The notes: generated by a model from the sequence alone, not told the origin. Counted from the first letter of the stretch, positions 52,143 through 63,021 are shown. The stretch is 64,000 nucleotides of DNA from Pseudaquabacterium terrae (GCF_013266755.1 NZ_JABRWJ010000007.1:372001-436000); one strand, 5' to 3'. Translations and numbers: made by a program.

Positions 52143-52907
52143 ATGAGCTTCACGGTGCTGATCCCGGCGCGGCTGGCGAGCACGCGGCTGCCCGACAAGC
52201 CACTGGCCGACATCGCCGGCCTGCCGATGGTCGTGCGCGTCGCGCAGGCCGCACGCGCCAGCGCTGCCGAGCGCGTGGTCGTCGCCGCGGACGCGCCGGC
52301 GATCGTCGCGGCCTGCCGCCGCCACGGAGTCGACGCGATCCTGACGCGCAGCGACCATCCCAGCGGCAGCGACCGCCTGGCCGAAGCCTGCGAGCAACTC
52401 GGCCTCGATGGGCAAGCGCGCATCCTCAACGTGCAGGGCGACGAGCCGCTGATCGCGCCGGCGATGATCGACGCCTGCGCACGCCTGCTCGACGAGCGCC
52501 CCGACTGCGTGATGTCGACGGTCGCCCATGCGATCGACGATGCGGCCGAGTTCGCCAATCCGAACGTCGTCAAGGTCGTGCTCGATGCGCGATCGCGAGC
52601 GCTGTACTTCTCGCGCGCGCCGATCGCCTGGTGGCGCGATGGATTCGCCGCCGCCGGTATCGGCAACACACTGCCGGAGCCGCGGCCGCTGCGCCATGTC
52701 GGGCTCTACGGCTACCGCGCCGGCTTCCTGCGGCGTTTTCCGCTGCTCGAGCCGGCGCCGCTGGAACGGCTCGAGGCGCTGGAGCAGCTGCGCGTGCTGT
52801 GGCACGGCGAGCGCATCGCGGTGCACGTCAGCACCGAGCGCCCCGGCCCCGGCGTCGACACGCCGGAGGACCTGGAGCGCGTGCGCGCGCTCTTCGCCGG
52901 CTCCTGA
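52143..52907 (+). CDS. kdsB: 3-deoxy-manno-octulosonate cytidylyltransferase (CMP-KDO synthetase)
   Basis: A 254-residue nucleotidyltransferase of GT-A-like fold. The signature start is '[20 protein letters not shown]' (residues 3-22), with the CTP-binding Arg and Lys, then 'SGSDRLAEA' and '[15 protein letters not shown]' containing the metal-binding Asp. It activates KDO for lipopolysaccharide inner core synthesis. It follows trm112 by 13 bp and is part of the lpxK-kdsB-adk run. Length is standard. Confidence 0.95.
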   Translation: MSFTVLIPARLASTRLPDKPLADIAGLPMVVRVAQAARASAAERVVVAADAPAIVAACRRHGVDAILTRSDHPSGSDRLAEACEQLGLDGQARILNVQGDEPLIAPAMIDACARLLDERPDCVMSTVAHAIDDAAEFANPNVVKVVLDARSRALYFSRAPIAWWRDGFAAAGIGNTLPEPRPLRHVGLYGYRAGFLRRFPLLEPAPLERLEALEQLRVLWHGERIAVHVSTERPGPGVDTPEDLERVRALFAGS

Positions 52908-52978
52908 TCCAGCGCAACCCGGGCGATCCCCACTGCAGCGCCCGCCGCGAACCGTCAGTTTCACGCAGGTCCGGCGGC

Positions 52979-53718
<740 letters not shown>

Positions 53719-53720
53719 TC

Positions 53721-54485
53721 ATGCAGATCGCAGGCAAGAGCTTCATCGTCACCGGCGGCGCGTCGGGCCTGGGTGAAGGCACCGTGCGCATGCTGGTGCA
53801 CAACGGCGGCAAGGTGGTGATCGCCGACGTGCAGGCCGACAAGGGCCAGGCGCTGGCCGCCGAGCTCGGCGCGGCGACCGTCTTCGCGCGCTGCGACGTC
53901 AGCCAGGAAGCCGACGGTCGCGCTGCAGTCGCGGCCGCGCAATCCCTTGGCAAGCTCTGCGGGCTGATCAACTGCGCCGGCATCGCGCCGGCGATCAAGA
54001 CCGTCGGCAAGGACGGCGCGCACGCGCTGGATGCCTTCACGAAGACGATCACCGTCAACCTGATCGGCAGCTTCAACATGATCCGCCTGGCGGCCGAGGC
54101 GATGTGCCGCAACGAGCCCGAACCGACAGGCGAGCGCGGCGTGCTGATCAACACCGCCAGCGTCGCCGCCTACGACGGCCAGATCGGCCAGGCGGCGTAT
54201 GCGGCCTCGAAAGGCGGCGTCGTCGGCATGACCTTGCCGATCGCCCGCGACCTGGCCCGCAACGGCATCCGCGTGATGACCATCGCGCCGGGCATCTTCG
54301 GCACGCCGATGCTGTTCAAGATGCCGCAGGAAGTGCAGGACGCGCTCGCCGCCAGCGTGCCCTTCCCCAGCCGCCTCGGCCGCCCCGAGGACTACGCCAA
54401 GCTGGTGCAGCAGATCGTCGAGAACGACATGCTCAATGGCGAGGTGATCCGGCTGGATGGGGCGATCCGGATGGCGCCGAAGTAG
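53721..54485 (+). CDS. SDR-family 3-hydroxyacyl-CoA dehydrogenase (HSD10-like)
   Basis: A 254-residue short-chain dehydrogenase. Cofactor motif '[10 protein letters not shown]' (11-20), D36 at the end of strand 2 predicting NAD preference, 'NCAG' at 84-87, N113, and catalytic S147, Y160 and K164 ('YAASK'). The sequence, including '[20 protein letters not shown]', is typical of type II 3-hydroxyacyl-CoA dehydrogenases involved in fatty acid or branched-chain degradation. It starts 2 bp after adk and converges on the hydroxylase gene with 13 bp between stops and no evident terminator. Confidence 0.86.
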   Translation: MQIAGKSFIVTGGASGLGEGTVRMLVHNGGKVVIADVQADKGQALAAELGAATVFARCDVSQEADGRAAVAAAQSLGKLCGLINCAGIAPAIKTVGKDGAHALDAFTKTITVNLIGSFNMIRLAAEAMCRNEPEPTGERGVLINTASVAAYDGQIGQAAYAASKGGVVGMTLPIARDLARNGIRVMTIAPGIFGTPMLFKMPQEVQDALAASVPFPSRLGRPEDYAKLVQQIVENDMLNGEVIRLDGAIRMAPK

Positions 54486-54498
54486 TGATGCGGCGGCG

Positions 54499-55791
54499 TC
54501 AGACGTCGTAGACGTCGTTGATGCTGCCGAAGTGGTTCAGCGCCTCGTTCATCGCGGTGATCATGCGGCGCTCCGGCTCCGCAATCATCGGGTGCCAGGT
54601 GTCGAAGATCAGCACCACACGCAACTCGTCGCTGTCGTTCCAGGCCTCGTGCTCGATCGTGTCGTCGAAAACCCAGACGCGACCCGGCGCCCATTCGCGC
54701 ACGGTGTTCCCGACACGGAAGCGACAACCGGCCGGCACGATCAGCGGCAGGTGGCACACCAGCCGCGCATTGCTCGCGCCGACATGCGGCGGAATGTGGG
54801 TGCGCGGCTTGAGCAGCGAGTACATCGCCACGGGCGTACGACCCGGTTGATCAGGGCTCGGAATCTTGCGCCAGGCGGCCACGGTGCGCGGGCAGCGCTC
54901 GACATTGCCGCTGACAGGCTGCCCGTCCTTCCAGAGGTGGAACGCACTCCAGCGGGGTGAATGGTTCAATTCCGCCCATTGCGCAACGGGCTCGTCCTGG
55001 CCGTAGCGGATGTACGGCTCGAATCCCTGATCGGCGCGCAGCACGGCCAGAAACTCGTCCCGGATCGCATCCGTTTCAGCCTCGAGTTCCTCGATCCATG
55101 GAAAGTGCTCGCGATCGAAGAACTCGATCGCCGGCAGGCCGGGCACGAAGTAGCGCATCGGCTGCGAATCGAAGCGGCGCTTGCGGCCGAGCAGGATGTC
55201 CAGCGACAGCTTGAAGCGCGCAAGGCTCGCGCCATCGAGCTCGCGCAAGTGCGGCTCCAGGAAGCCATCGACCGCGGCAGCGAGATCATTCTGGTAACGA
55301 TCGCGGTACTCGATGGCATGGCTCACCGCTGGGCGCAGCTCGGGCAGCAGCCGATCCATCGCCGGCGCGACCGCGGCGGCCGCCCCGTAGGCCCCGGCAG
55401 CGCGATGGGTCTTGCCCTGCCGCTCATACAGGTTTCCGCGCAGGAACAGCGCCAGCAGGTCCGACGGATCGGCTGCCGCCGCGCGAAACAGCGCCTCCTC
55501 CTCGGCAGCATCGTCGCCGAGCCGTTGGCACGCCAGCGCAAGGTTGACCCACTGTCGAGCATCGCGGCCGTCGGCCTGTGCCGCGCGCTGGAACGCGACC
55601 CGCGCGGCCGCGAAGTCACCGCCCTTGAATGCCTCCTGGCCGACCTGGGTCAGCGCGGCCGCATGGTCGGGCCGCAGTTCGAGCACGCGCTGCCAGGCCA
55701 GCAGCGCCTCCCGCGGACGACCGCCATTCATCGCCTCGATCGCCTGGCGCTCGTACTCGGCCAGCGCCTGCGCATGGGATAGGGATGTCAT
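54499..55791 (-). CDS. TPR - aspartyl/asparaginyl beta-hydroxylase fusion (first of two)
   Basis: A 430-residue cytosolic protein without signal peptide. Residues 1-150 form TPR-like helices ('EALLAWQRVLELRPDHAAAL', 'AARVAFQRAAQADGRDA'). The C-terminal 200 residues are an AspH-type 2-oxoglutarate/Fe(II) dioxygenase: H336 in 'HIPPHVGASNARL' and H381 in 'FDDTIEHEAWND', 45 residues apart as in mammalian AspH, with a co-substrate Arg (R391) following. The enzyme should hydroxylate Asp/Asn side chains; the target is unknown. It lies 71 bp downstream of a TonB-dependent receptor on the same strand, an arrangement repeated by the next gene pair. It is last in the array and converges on the SDR gene. 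Confidence 0.85.
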   Translation of the reverse strand: MTSLSHAQALAEYERQAIEAMNGGRPREALLAWQRVLELRPDHAAALTQVGQEAFKGGDFAAARVAFQRAAQADGRDARQWVNLALACQRLGDDAAEEEALFRAAAADPSDLLALFLRGNLYERQGKTHRAAGAYGAAAAVAPAMDRLLPELRPAVSHAIEYRDRYQNDLAAAVDGFLEPHLRELDGASLARFKLSLDILLGRKRRFDSQPMRYFVPGLPAIEFFDREHFPWIEELEAETDAIRDEFLAVLRADQGFEPYIRYGQDEPVAQWAELNHSPRWSAFHLWKDGQPVSGNVERCPRTVAAWRKIPSPDQPGRTPVAMYSLLKPRTHIPPHVGASNARLVCHLPLIVPAGCRFRVGNTVREWAPGRVWVFDDTIEHEAWNDSDELRVVLIFDTWHPMIAEPERRMITAMNEALNHFGSINDVYDV

Positions 55792-55862
55792 GAAAGTGAT
55801 TGTCGATGGAAAAGAAACGGCGAGCCGCAGCTCGCCGTTTTCGGACTAAACGAAAGAACCGG

Positions 55863-58757
55863 TCAGAACGTGTAGGTCGCGTTGAAGAAGATCCGGCGAC
55901 CGAACGAGTCGTACACACCCGGGTAGGTGTTGCCGTTGCCGGTGCCCGTGTTGAGCTGGGCCGTGATCGGCGGATCCTTGTCGAGCAGGTTGTTGACGCC
56001 GAACAGCAACTGGAAGTTCTTCGTGACGTTCCAGGTGCCGGCCAGGTCGAGGTAGTCGCGCTTGCCGAGCAACCGGTCGACCGGGTTCGACGGACCTGCG
56101 AGCAGCGGGTTCGTGCTGGTTTCCTGCTGCTCGACCTCGCCCAGGTGGCGCCAGGTCACCGACACGTCCGCGCTCCACGGCGTCTGCCACGTGAAACGCA
56201 GCTTGTGACGCCACTCCGGCCGCGGCGTGCCGCACTTGTTGGCGCCGTAGAGGCCGACGCAGTCGTAGCTGCCGTCACCCGGGATTTCCTCGGTCTCGTG
56301 CTTCTTCAGCAGCGTGCCGACGAAGCTCACGCCCAGCGTGCCCATGCCGCCCAGGCGCTGCGTGTAGCTGGCGCCGAAGTCGAGGCCGTTGGTGCGCACG
56401 CTGCCGATGTTGGTGTTGGTCGCGACGATGCGGCCTTCGTCCAGCAGCCACAGCGTGCCCAGGCGGTCGCGCTGGATCAGGCCGCAGAACACCGGGTCGC
56501 CGGTGGCCAGGCACTTGCTCAGCGTGGTCGTCGGGTCGACGATGTTGATGTTGTCCTTGACCTTGATGTCGAAGTAATCGACGCTCAGGTTCAGGTTCGC
56601 CATCGGCGACAGCACGATGCCGAAGGTCTTCGACTCACCGCGCTCGGGCCTCAGGTTCGGGTTGCCACCCTGCAGGAAGTTGTATTGGTCGGCCGGGCTG
56701 TCCTGGATCGTGCCGTACTGAGCCGCCGTCACGCCTGTGCGCGCGCACTGCTCGCGCGTGGCCTGCGGGGTCTCGCCGGCGCACGGATCGCTTTCCATGT
56801 CGAACAGGTTGTTGCCCTGTGCGGTGAACAGCTCGATCAGGTTCGGTGCCCGCGTGGTGCGCTGCACGCTGCCGCGCAGGCGGACCTGCTTGACCGGCGC
56901 CCACTCCATGCCGACGCCCCAGGTGTCGGTGTTGAACTTCTCGTACTTCGACGAGCGGGCGCTCAACGAGGCGTTCAGCACATCGGCAAACGGCTTCTCC
57001 TGCATGATCGGCACGCGCACTTCGCCGAAGACCTCCTTCACGCGAATCTGGCCGTTGATGCCCGCGGTCGGACCGCCCGAACCGGACAGATCACCCGCCG
57101 CAGTGGAGGCGTCCGTCTCGCGAGAGAGCTTCTCGCGCCGGTTCTCCAGGCCGATCGCGACACCGATGCCGTCCTTCGCCGTCGGCAGCTTCAGGCCGTA
57201 GTTGCTCAGGTCGGCCGACGCGGTGAAGCCTTGCATGCTCAGCTCGGTCGAGCCCTTGCGCAGGCCCGGCGTCTGCAGGTAGTCGAGCTGTGCCTGCGTC
57301 ACGCCGCCCAGGCGCCACGGGTTGTAGGGCACGCACGCCGGATCGGTGCCGTCTTGCACCGAGCGGCAGGTGGCCACGCCATTGACGTTGACCACGTCCA
57401 TCGCGCGCGCGATGCGCGGCGTCAGGAAGTAGTTCTTCTCGTTCTGCGTGTAGAGCACGCGGCCTTCGATCAGGTAGCCGTCGTAGCTCCACGGACCGAC
57501 GTCACCCTTGACACCGACGACGTTGCGGAAGCTGGTGTTGCGGAACTCCGACTGCCGGCCACCGCCCTCGACGTTGCGGCGCTGCAGGACGACGTCGGTG
57601 GTGTCGCCCGGGTTGACGAGCCCGAGCGCCGTGCGCCAGCTGGCGGACAGCAGCGGGTTGTCGAAGGCGACCGTGTGGATGCTGCCGAACGCGCCGCCCG
57701 GGGCGATCTGCGCCACGGTGTGGTCGTCGTGGAACGAGAACTCGCCGTACACCTTGGCGAACTTGCTGACCTCATAGTTCGCGTAGGCGTTGAAGCCGTA
57801 GCGTTCCGACGGGCGCTGGAAGTAGTTCAGCGGCCCGAAGTTGTACTGGTCGGTCGCATTGGCGAACGTGCGGGCCGTACCGTTCGCATCGGCGGTCGTG
57901 AAGACGCGGTTGTTCGTCAGGTTCGTGATGCGGCCGGTGGCATTGGTGCCCGAGCCGCCGCAGACGAAGCCGGTGGCCGACGACGCGACCGAGCAGGCGC
58001 TGAAGTCGCGCTCCGATTGCAGCAGCGCGTCGTCCTTCTTGTACGAGAAGTAGACGGTGGCGTTGCCCTTGTTGTTGGCGAAGTTGCCGCCCAGCAGCAC
58101 GCTGAAATCGGTGGACTTGCCGTCGGAGCTCTTGTCGCCGGGGACGTTGAACTCGGCCGGGTTCGTGGCACCGCGCGCGCGCACGATGTCGGCCACGCCG
58201 GCGGCGTTCTGCTGCGAGTGGTTGTAGAAGCTGTGGTTCAACTGCAGCTGAACGCCTTCGAAGCGGTCGTTCATGATGAAGTTGACGACGCCGGCGACGG
58301 CGTCGGAGCCGTAGACCGCGGACGCGCCACCGGTCAGCACTTCGACGCGCCGGATCAGGCCGGCCGGGATCTGGTTCAGGTCAGGCGACGTGCCGGCCTG
58401 CACCGGGCTGCCGATCATCATGCGCCGGCCGTTGACCAGCACCAGCGTGCGCTCGGGGCCGATGCCGCGCAGGTCGACAGTCGCGGTACCGGTCGCGCCG
58501 TTGGCCACCGTGCTGCCCTGGTCGGCGAGCACCTGCGGCAGGTTGTTCAGCAGGCTTTCGACGTTGCGCAAGCCTTCGACCTTGATTTCCTTGGCGTCGA
58601 TCACCGTGACGGGGCTGATGCCCTCGACCTCGATCGTCTTGATGCGCGAACCGGTGATCTCGACACGCTCTTGCGCCAGGCCCGGCAGGGCCGTCATCGC
58701 CAGTACGCCGCCAAAACTCAGCGCTAGCGCGCTGGCGATTCTGTTTCGCTTGAACAC
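55863..58757 (-). CDS. TonB-dependent receptor (first of two)
   Basis: A 964-residue outer-membrane receptor. Signal peptide 'SALALSFGGVLAMTALPGLA' ends at Q, then plug domain from 'QERVEITGSRIKTIEVEG' to about residue 180, with 'GGASAVYGSDAVAGVVNFIM' as the conserved plug motif, and a 22-strand barrel ending in the aromatic 'FNATYTF'. Extracellular loops carry cysteine pairs ('FSACSV', 'GFVCGG', 'ESDPCAG', 'QCARTG'). The start is GTG at 58757, since 'aggag' precedes it; the frame runs 20 codons further. It is 71 bp upstream of the hydroxylase gene. The class without TonB-box specificity clues includes importers of carbohydrates, peptides or siderophores; ligand unknown. Confidence 0.93.
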   Translation of the reverse strand: MFKRNRIASALALSFGGVLAMTALPGLAQERVEITGSRIKTIEVEGISPVTVIDAKEIKVEGLRNVESLLNNLPQVLADQGSTVANGATGTATVDLRGIGPERTLVLVNGRRMMIGSPVQAGTSPDLNQIPAGLIRRVEVLTGGASAVYGSDAVAGVVNFIMNDRFEGVQLQLNHSFYNHSQQNAAGVADIVRARGATNPAEFNVPGDKSSDGKSTDFSVLLGGNFANNKGNATVYFSYKKDDALLQSERDFSACSVASSATGFVCGGSGTNATGRITNLTNNRVFTTADANGTARTFANATDQYNFGPLNYFQRPSERYGFNAYANYEVSKFAKVYGEFSFHDDHTVAQIAPGGAFGSIHTVAFDNPLLSASWRTALGLVNPGDTTDVVLQRRNVEGGGRQSEFRNTSFRNVVGVKGDVGPWSYDGYLIEGRVLYTQNEKNYFLTPRIARAMDVVNVNGVATCRSVQDGTDPACVPYNPWRLGGVTQAQLDYLQTPGLRKGSTELSMQGFTASADLSNYGLKLPTAKDGIGVAIGLENRREKLSRETDASTAAGDLSGSGGPTAGINGQIRVKEVFGEVRVPIMQEKPFADVLNASLSARSSKYEKFNTDTWGVGMEWAPVKQVRLRGSVQRTTRAPNLIELFTAQGNNLFDMESDPCAGETPQATREQCARTGVTAAQYGTIQDSPADQYNFLQGGNPNLRPERGESKTFGIVLSPMANLNLSVDYFDIKVKDNINIVDPTTTLSKCLATGDPVFCGLIQRDRLGTLWLLDEGRIVATNTNIGSVRTNGLDFGASYTQRLGGMGTLGVSFVGTLLKKHETEEIPGDGSYDCVGLYGANKCGTPRPEWRHKLRFTWQTPWSADVSVTWRHLGEVEQQETSTNPLLAGPSNPVDRLLGKRDYLDLAGTWNVTKNFQLLFGVNNLLDKDPPITAQLNTGTGNGNTYPGVYDSFGRRIFFNATYTF

Positions 58758-58964
58758 TTCGCTCTCCTGTGAGAAAGGGGTGAAAAGAAGGAGGCGTCCA
58801 CGTAATTGACGCAACATGCCTTGTAAGCATGCGGCGTACCACCACGCGAAACCCGTGACTGGATTTTTGGTTACTGCCGTGTGAGCGCCACGTAGGGGAA
58901 GCGAGAGAGCCGTTGTTTTTGCGCATCGCGTTTACGCGCGCATGTTGGCGTGAAGCAACGCAGC

Positions 58965-60017
58965 TCAGATGCTCCACTCGCCGGGTGCACCGCGCTGGCG
59001 ATCGACCGCCTCGAACATCGCGCTGACCTGCGCGCGTTCTGCAGCACTCAGCTCGGGACGCCAGACCTCGAAGAGCAGGATGACCCGCGTGCGATCGGTG
59101 GGATTCCAGGCCTCGTGCTCGATCGTGTCGTCGAACAGCCAGGCGCGACCTTCGACCCATTCACGCACTTCGTTGCCGACACGCAATGCACAGCCTTGGG
59201 GCACGACCAGCGGCAAGTGCACGATCAAGCGCGTATTGACGAACCCGTGGTGCGGGGGTATGCGCGTCCCCGGCCGCAACACCGAAAATAGCGCAGCAGG
59301 CGAGCGGCCAGGCATCTGCGTCAGCGGCGCGTGCGCCAGCGCCGCCATGGTGCGCGGACAGCGCTCGGCATTGCGTGCGACAACCTGGCCGTGCTGCCAC
59401 AGGAAGAAGGCGCTCCACTGCGGGTTGTCCACGAGGCCGCCGCGCTGAGCCGGGCGCCGCGGATCGGACTGCACATAGGGCACCAGATCACCCGCGTCGA
59501 GCACGGCCAGCATTTCGGCGCGAATGTCGTCCGTGGCCGCCTCGATGGCGTCCAGCCACGGAAATGCCGAACGGTCGTGGAACTGAATCGTCGGCAATTC
59601 CGGAAAGTGGAAGTGCCGCGGCTGTGACGGATAGAACTGGCGCTCGCCGAGCAGGATGTCGAGGGCCTGCGCAAAGCGCGGCGACGACGGCGGGCCGATC
59701 GAGCGGCGGAAGTCCTGCGCGAGTTGCGCCACGAGCCGCGCACGTTCGGTCTCGGCACGCTCGAGCTCGCGTCGCAGGGCATGGGGCACCACGGCGCCTT
59801 CGGGCACGGCAACGATCGCCGCCTCGTAGAAGGCAGCCGCAGCGGCTGCATCGCCTTCGGCCAGCAAGACGTCACCCTTGAGCAGCAGCGCGAGGACGTT
59901 GCGCGGCTCGCGCGCCAGCACCGCTTCGACGGCCTGACGTGCCGCCGCCAGGTCGCGTCGCCCGAGGGCTGCGCGAACGGTCGATTCGAAGTCGGCAGTG
60001 GTCGACCGGTGGTTCAT
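58965..60017 (-). CDS. TPR - aspartyl/asparaginyl beta-hydroxylase fusion (second of two)
   Basis: A 350-residue paralogue of the hydroxylase at 54499-55791, with a shorter TPR-like N-terminus (one or two repeats instead of three or more). The dioxygenase half keeps the ligands H256 in 'RIPPHHGFVNTRL' and H301 in 'FDDTIEHEAWNP', 45 residues apart, and R311 for 2-oxoglutarate. No signal peptide, so cytosolic. It is 109 bp after the second receptor gene and 207 bp before the first receptor gene, all on one strand. The 207-bp gap contains an imperfect CATGC/GCATG hairpin near 58815 and no clear terminator. Confidence 0.85.
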   Translation of the reverse strand: MNHRSTTADFESTVRAALGRRDLAAARQAVEAVLAREPRNVLALLLKGDVLLAEGDAAAAAAFYEAAIVAVPEGAVVPHALRRELERAETERARLVAQLAQDFRRSIGPPSSPRFAQALDILLGERQFYPSQPRHFHFPELPTIQFHDRSAFPWLDAIEAATDDIRAEMLAVLDAGDLVPYVQSDPRRPAQRGGLVDNPQWSAFFLWQHGQVVARNAERCPRTMAALAHAPLTQMPGRSPAALFSVLRPGTRIPPHHGFVNTRLIVHLPLVVPQGCALRVGNEVREWVEGRAWLFDDTIEHEAWNPTDRTRVILLFEVWRPELSAAERAQVSAMFEAVDRQRGAPGEWSI

Positions 60018-60126
60018 GGTTCGCCTCGATGGCGTACCTGGACAAGTGCGAAATCGGGACAGGGCCGATCGTTGCCGATCGACCCCTGCCCCCCACGCCT
60101 AACTGCAGTGCGGTGTTGCTTGCGTA

Positions 60127-63021
60127 TCAGTCGAATGCGTAACGCAGGCCCAGGTAGTACCGGCGACCGATCGCGTCATAGGTCCCACCATCGGTCTCGA
60201 CACCCGTGTCGTTCCCGGGCAAGCCCGACGGGATCAGCGGCGGCTTGGTATTGAACAGGTTGTTCACGCCGAAGTAGAACTGCGCCGACTTGCCCATCCT
60301 GTAGGTCAGCTGCGCGTCGGTGTAGGTCTTCGCGGCCACCTTGCCGGCTTCCTTCGGATACTCGCTCGCGATCATGAACTGGTCGTCGAGGTAGGACTTG
60401 CCGATGTAGGAGATGGTGCTCTTGAGGCCGAAGTTGCCGATGTCGTAGCCCAGCAGCATGGTCCAGCGGTCCTTCGGTGCGCCGACTTCGCCTGTCGTGT
60501 GGTCGCGCTCCGCATCGGGCGTGGTTTTCTGCCACGCCTTCATCAGGTGCGAGTACGAGAGCCGGCCGAGGAAATTGCCGCCGGCGAGCTTGGTCCGGAA
60601 GCTCGTGGTGATGTCAACGCCTTCGTTGAACCGGCCGCCGGTGTTCTCGAAGGTGGAGTTGATGATCGCCAGCGCGCCGGCGCTGTTGCCGCCGACAGCG
60701 ACCTGACGCCGCGCGATGTCCTTGCAGAAGAACGGATCGCCGCCGTAGCACTGGGTCAGCTGGAACTGGCGACCGGGCAACTCGATGGCGTCGCTGATCT
60801 CGATCTTGTAGTAGTCCACCGTGACGTCGAGATTGGCCATCGGCGTCATCACCAGGCCCAGCGTCGTCGAACGGCCCTTTTCGGCGCCCAGGCTCTGGTT
60901 GCCCTTGTTGAAGCCGCTGACACCCTGCAGATCGGCCTGCGTCAGCGTGAACTTGCCGTTCGCCGCGATGTTGGCCATCACGCCCGGATCCTTGCGGCAG
61001 GCCTCGGAGATCGCGCCGGTGGACGTGGCGGTCACGCCGACGCACGGGTCGACCAGGCCGGTCGGGAAGGTCTGGTTCGGGCCCTGGAACAACTCGCCGA
61101 TGTTCGGCGCGCGCGTCGACTGCGCAGTGGTCGCGCGGAATCGGAACATCGAGTTGAACGCCCAATCGAAGCCGGCGTTCCAGCTCGTCGTGCTGCCGGC
61201 GCTCGAGTACTTGCCCGAACGCACCGCCAGGCTGGCGTCGAGTGACTTGACGAACGGCTTGTCCTTCAGGATCGGGATGCGCACTTCGCCGAAGGCTTCC
61301 TTCACGTCGAAGCCGCCCTCGGTGATCGGGCGCGCGTTGCCCAGGTTCAGGCCGAGCTGCGTCAGCGCATCGGCGACGTCACTCGAGGTCTCCTTGCGGT
61401 ACTCGACGCCGACCGCCACGCCGAGCGGCCCGGCCGGCAGCTCGACCGGCTCGCCGGAGATCGTGGCGCCGGTGAAGGACTGCGTGATCTTGGTGACCAG
61501 CGTGCTCGGTGCGTGCAGGTATTGCGCCGCGGCCGGGCTGATCGTATTGGCGCCGAAGACATTGACCGGCACGCAGCCGGAGGCACGCGCGATCGGGTCG
61601 GCACAGATGACGTTGCCGTTGGCGTCGGGGATCGCTGCCAGCGCGTAGCGGAAGTTCGCCGCATTGACCTGGCCGGTGCCGTATTGCGCTTCCTTCGTGA
61701 AGCCGTAGGCCGCATAGGCGTTGTAGTTCCACTTGCCGATGTCGCCCTCGACGCCGGTGAGGAAGCGGAAGGTGTCGCGATCGGTCTTGTTGCCGCGGTT
61801 CGCAATATCGGACAAGCGGCGCGTGAAGTTGTAGTCCTTCAGGCCGTCGCCGTCGCGGTCGGTCAGCAGGTTGAACAGCGCCTGCGGCATGTACGGGTTC
61901 TTGACCTTCTCGCCGTTGACCAGCGTTTCGGCAGGCACGAACTTGCCGCCGGCGAAGATCGGGTTGGTGCCACCGGTGGAATCGACCGCGAAGGGCTCCA
62001 GGCGCGACTTCGTCTTGGTCGCCGCGTAGGTGCCTTCGAAGAACACCTTGGCCATCTCACTGACCTGGTGTTCGCCATTGGCGGCGAACAGCAGCCGGTC
62101 GGTCGGCACGGCGATCGTGCGGATCGCATTGCGGTTGTAGCCGTGCGCGCCGACACCATCGCCATTCGGGCCGTTGGTGCTGAACGGTACCAGGTTGCCG
62201 TTGGCGTCGAACGTGCGGTTGCCGCCCTGGTAGAAGAAGCGGCCCTGCGGCGCGAAGCTCGAATAGAACGGCGTCAGGTTGACGAACAGGTCCGCCGGAT
62301 CGCCGGTCAGCCCTTCGGCCTTCGAGAAGCCGTCGATCGCCGAGATCGAGCGATCGGCCGAGTACACCGGACCCTGCTTGGACACCGAGAAGTGGCCGAT
62401 CATCTTGCTCTTGCCGTCGCTGGAATTGGCGCCGACGCTGGCGCTGAACTTGCGCAGCGTGTCGTCGCCTTCCTGGCTCTGGCCGACCTGGGCATCGAGC
62501 AGGATGCCCTTGATGCTCTTCTTCAGGATGATGTTGACGACGCCGCCGACCGCATCCGAGCCATACAGCGCCGACGCGCCGCCGGTCAGGATCTCGACGC
62601 GCTCGATGAGGTCCGTCGGGATCGTGTTCAGGTCGATCGCGGCCTGGCCCGATTGGCCGGCGACGTAGCGGCGGCCGTTGACCAGCACCAGCGTGCGCTC
62701 CTCGCCGAGGTTGCGCAGGTCGATCGTCGAGACGCCGACGCTCGAGGTGATGAAGTTGGAGTTGGTGCGGCTGATGGTCGGCGTGCCGAACGCCGGGTTC
62801 TTCAGGATGATTTCCTGCAGGTTCACCGAGCCGGACGCAGCGATGTCTGCAGCGGTCAGCACCTGAACCGGTGCGGGCGACGCCGCATTGGGCGACACGA
62901 TGCGACTGCCGGTGATTTCAACGCGCTGGCCGGCTTCTTGAGCGATCGCAATGTGAGCAAACGCGCCCGCGCCGATGGCCAGAACCAAGCTGGTCGAAAG
63001 GCGGGTTCTCTGGAATGACAT
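60127..63021 (-). CDS. TonB-dependent receptor (second of two)
   Basis: A 964-residue outer-membrane receptor, the same length as its neighbour but clearly diverged. Signal peptide 'LVLAIGAGAFAHIAIA' then 'QEAGQRVEITGSRIVSPNAA'; plug motif 'GGASALYGSDAVGGVVNIIL'; barrel ending in 'YYLGLRYAFD' without the usual final Phe. Loop cysteine pairs recur ('VICADP', 'ASGCVPVN', 'QCYGGDPFFCK'). ATG at 63021 is chosen, with 'aggag' 9 nt before; an earlier ATG adds 37 non-signal residues. It is the first of the receptor-hydroxylase array. The 245 bp before it hold no gene; a TTGACA-like box (63103-63108, minus strand) is the only promoter hint. Confidence 0.93.
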   Translation of the reverse strand: MSFQRTRLSTSLVLAIGAGAFAHIAIAQEAGQRVEITGSRIVSPNAASPAPVQVLTAADIAASGSVNLQEIILKNPAFGTPTISRTNSNFITSSVGVSTIDLRNLGEERTLVLVNGRRYVAGQSGQAAIDLNTIPTDLIERVEILTGGASALYGSDAVGGVVNIILKKSIKGILLDAQVGQSQEGDDTLRKFSASVGANSSDGKSKMIGHFSVSKQGPVYSADRSISAIDGFSKAEGLTGDPADLFVNLTPFYSSFAPQGRFFYQGGNRTFDANGNLVPFSTNGPNGDGVGAHGYNRNAIRTIAVPTDRLLFAANGEHQVSEMAKVFFEGTYAATKTKSRLEPFAVDSTGGTNPIFAGGKFVPAETLVNGEKVKNPYMPQALFNLLTDRDGDGLKDYNFTRRLSDIANRGNKTDRDTFRFLTGVEGDIGKWNYNAYAAYGFTKEAQYGTGQVNAANFRYALAAIPDANGNVICADPIARASGCVPVNVFGANTISPAAAQYLHAPSTLVTKITQSFTGATISGEPVELPAGPLGVAVGVEYRKETSSDVADALTQLGLNLGNARPITEGGFDVKEAFGEVRIPILKDKPFVKSLDASLAVRSGKYSSAGSTTSWNAGFDWAFNSMFRFRATTAQSTRAPNIGELFQGPNQTFPTGLVDPCVGVTATSTGAISEACRKDPGVMANIAANGKFTLTQADLQGVSGFNKGNQSLGAEKGRSTTLGLVMTPMANLDVTVDYYKIEISDAIELPGRQFQLTQCYGGDPFFCKDIARRQVAVGGNSAGALAIINSTFENTGGRFNEGVDITTSFRTKLAGGNFLGRLSYSHLMKAWQKTTPDAERDHTTGEVGAPKDRWTMLLGYDIGNFGLKSTISYIGKSYLDDQFMIASEYPKEAGKVAAKTYTDAQLTYRMGKSAQFYFGVNNLFNTKPPLIPSGLPGNDTGVETDGGTYDAIGRRYYLGLRYAFD

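Noticed and set aside
55800..58727. 975-residue plus-strand open frame opposite the first TonB receptor
   Set aside because: Val/Arg/Ala-rich shadow; the minus strand encodes a complete receptor with signal peptide and barrel end.
54499..60017. Hydroxylases as siderophore aspartyl hydroxylases of the TauD/SyrP type
   Set aside because: Their motifs are of the AspH family, and no NRPS gene is present in the window.
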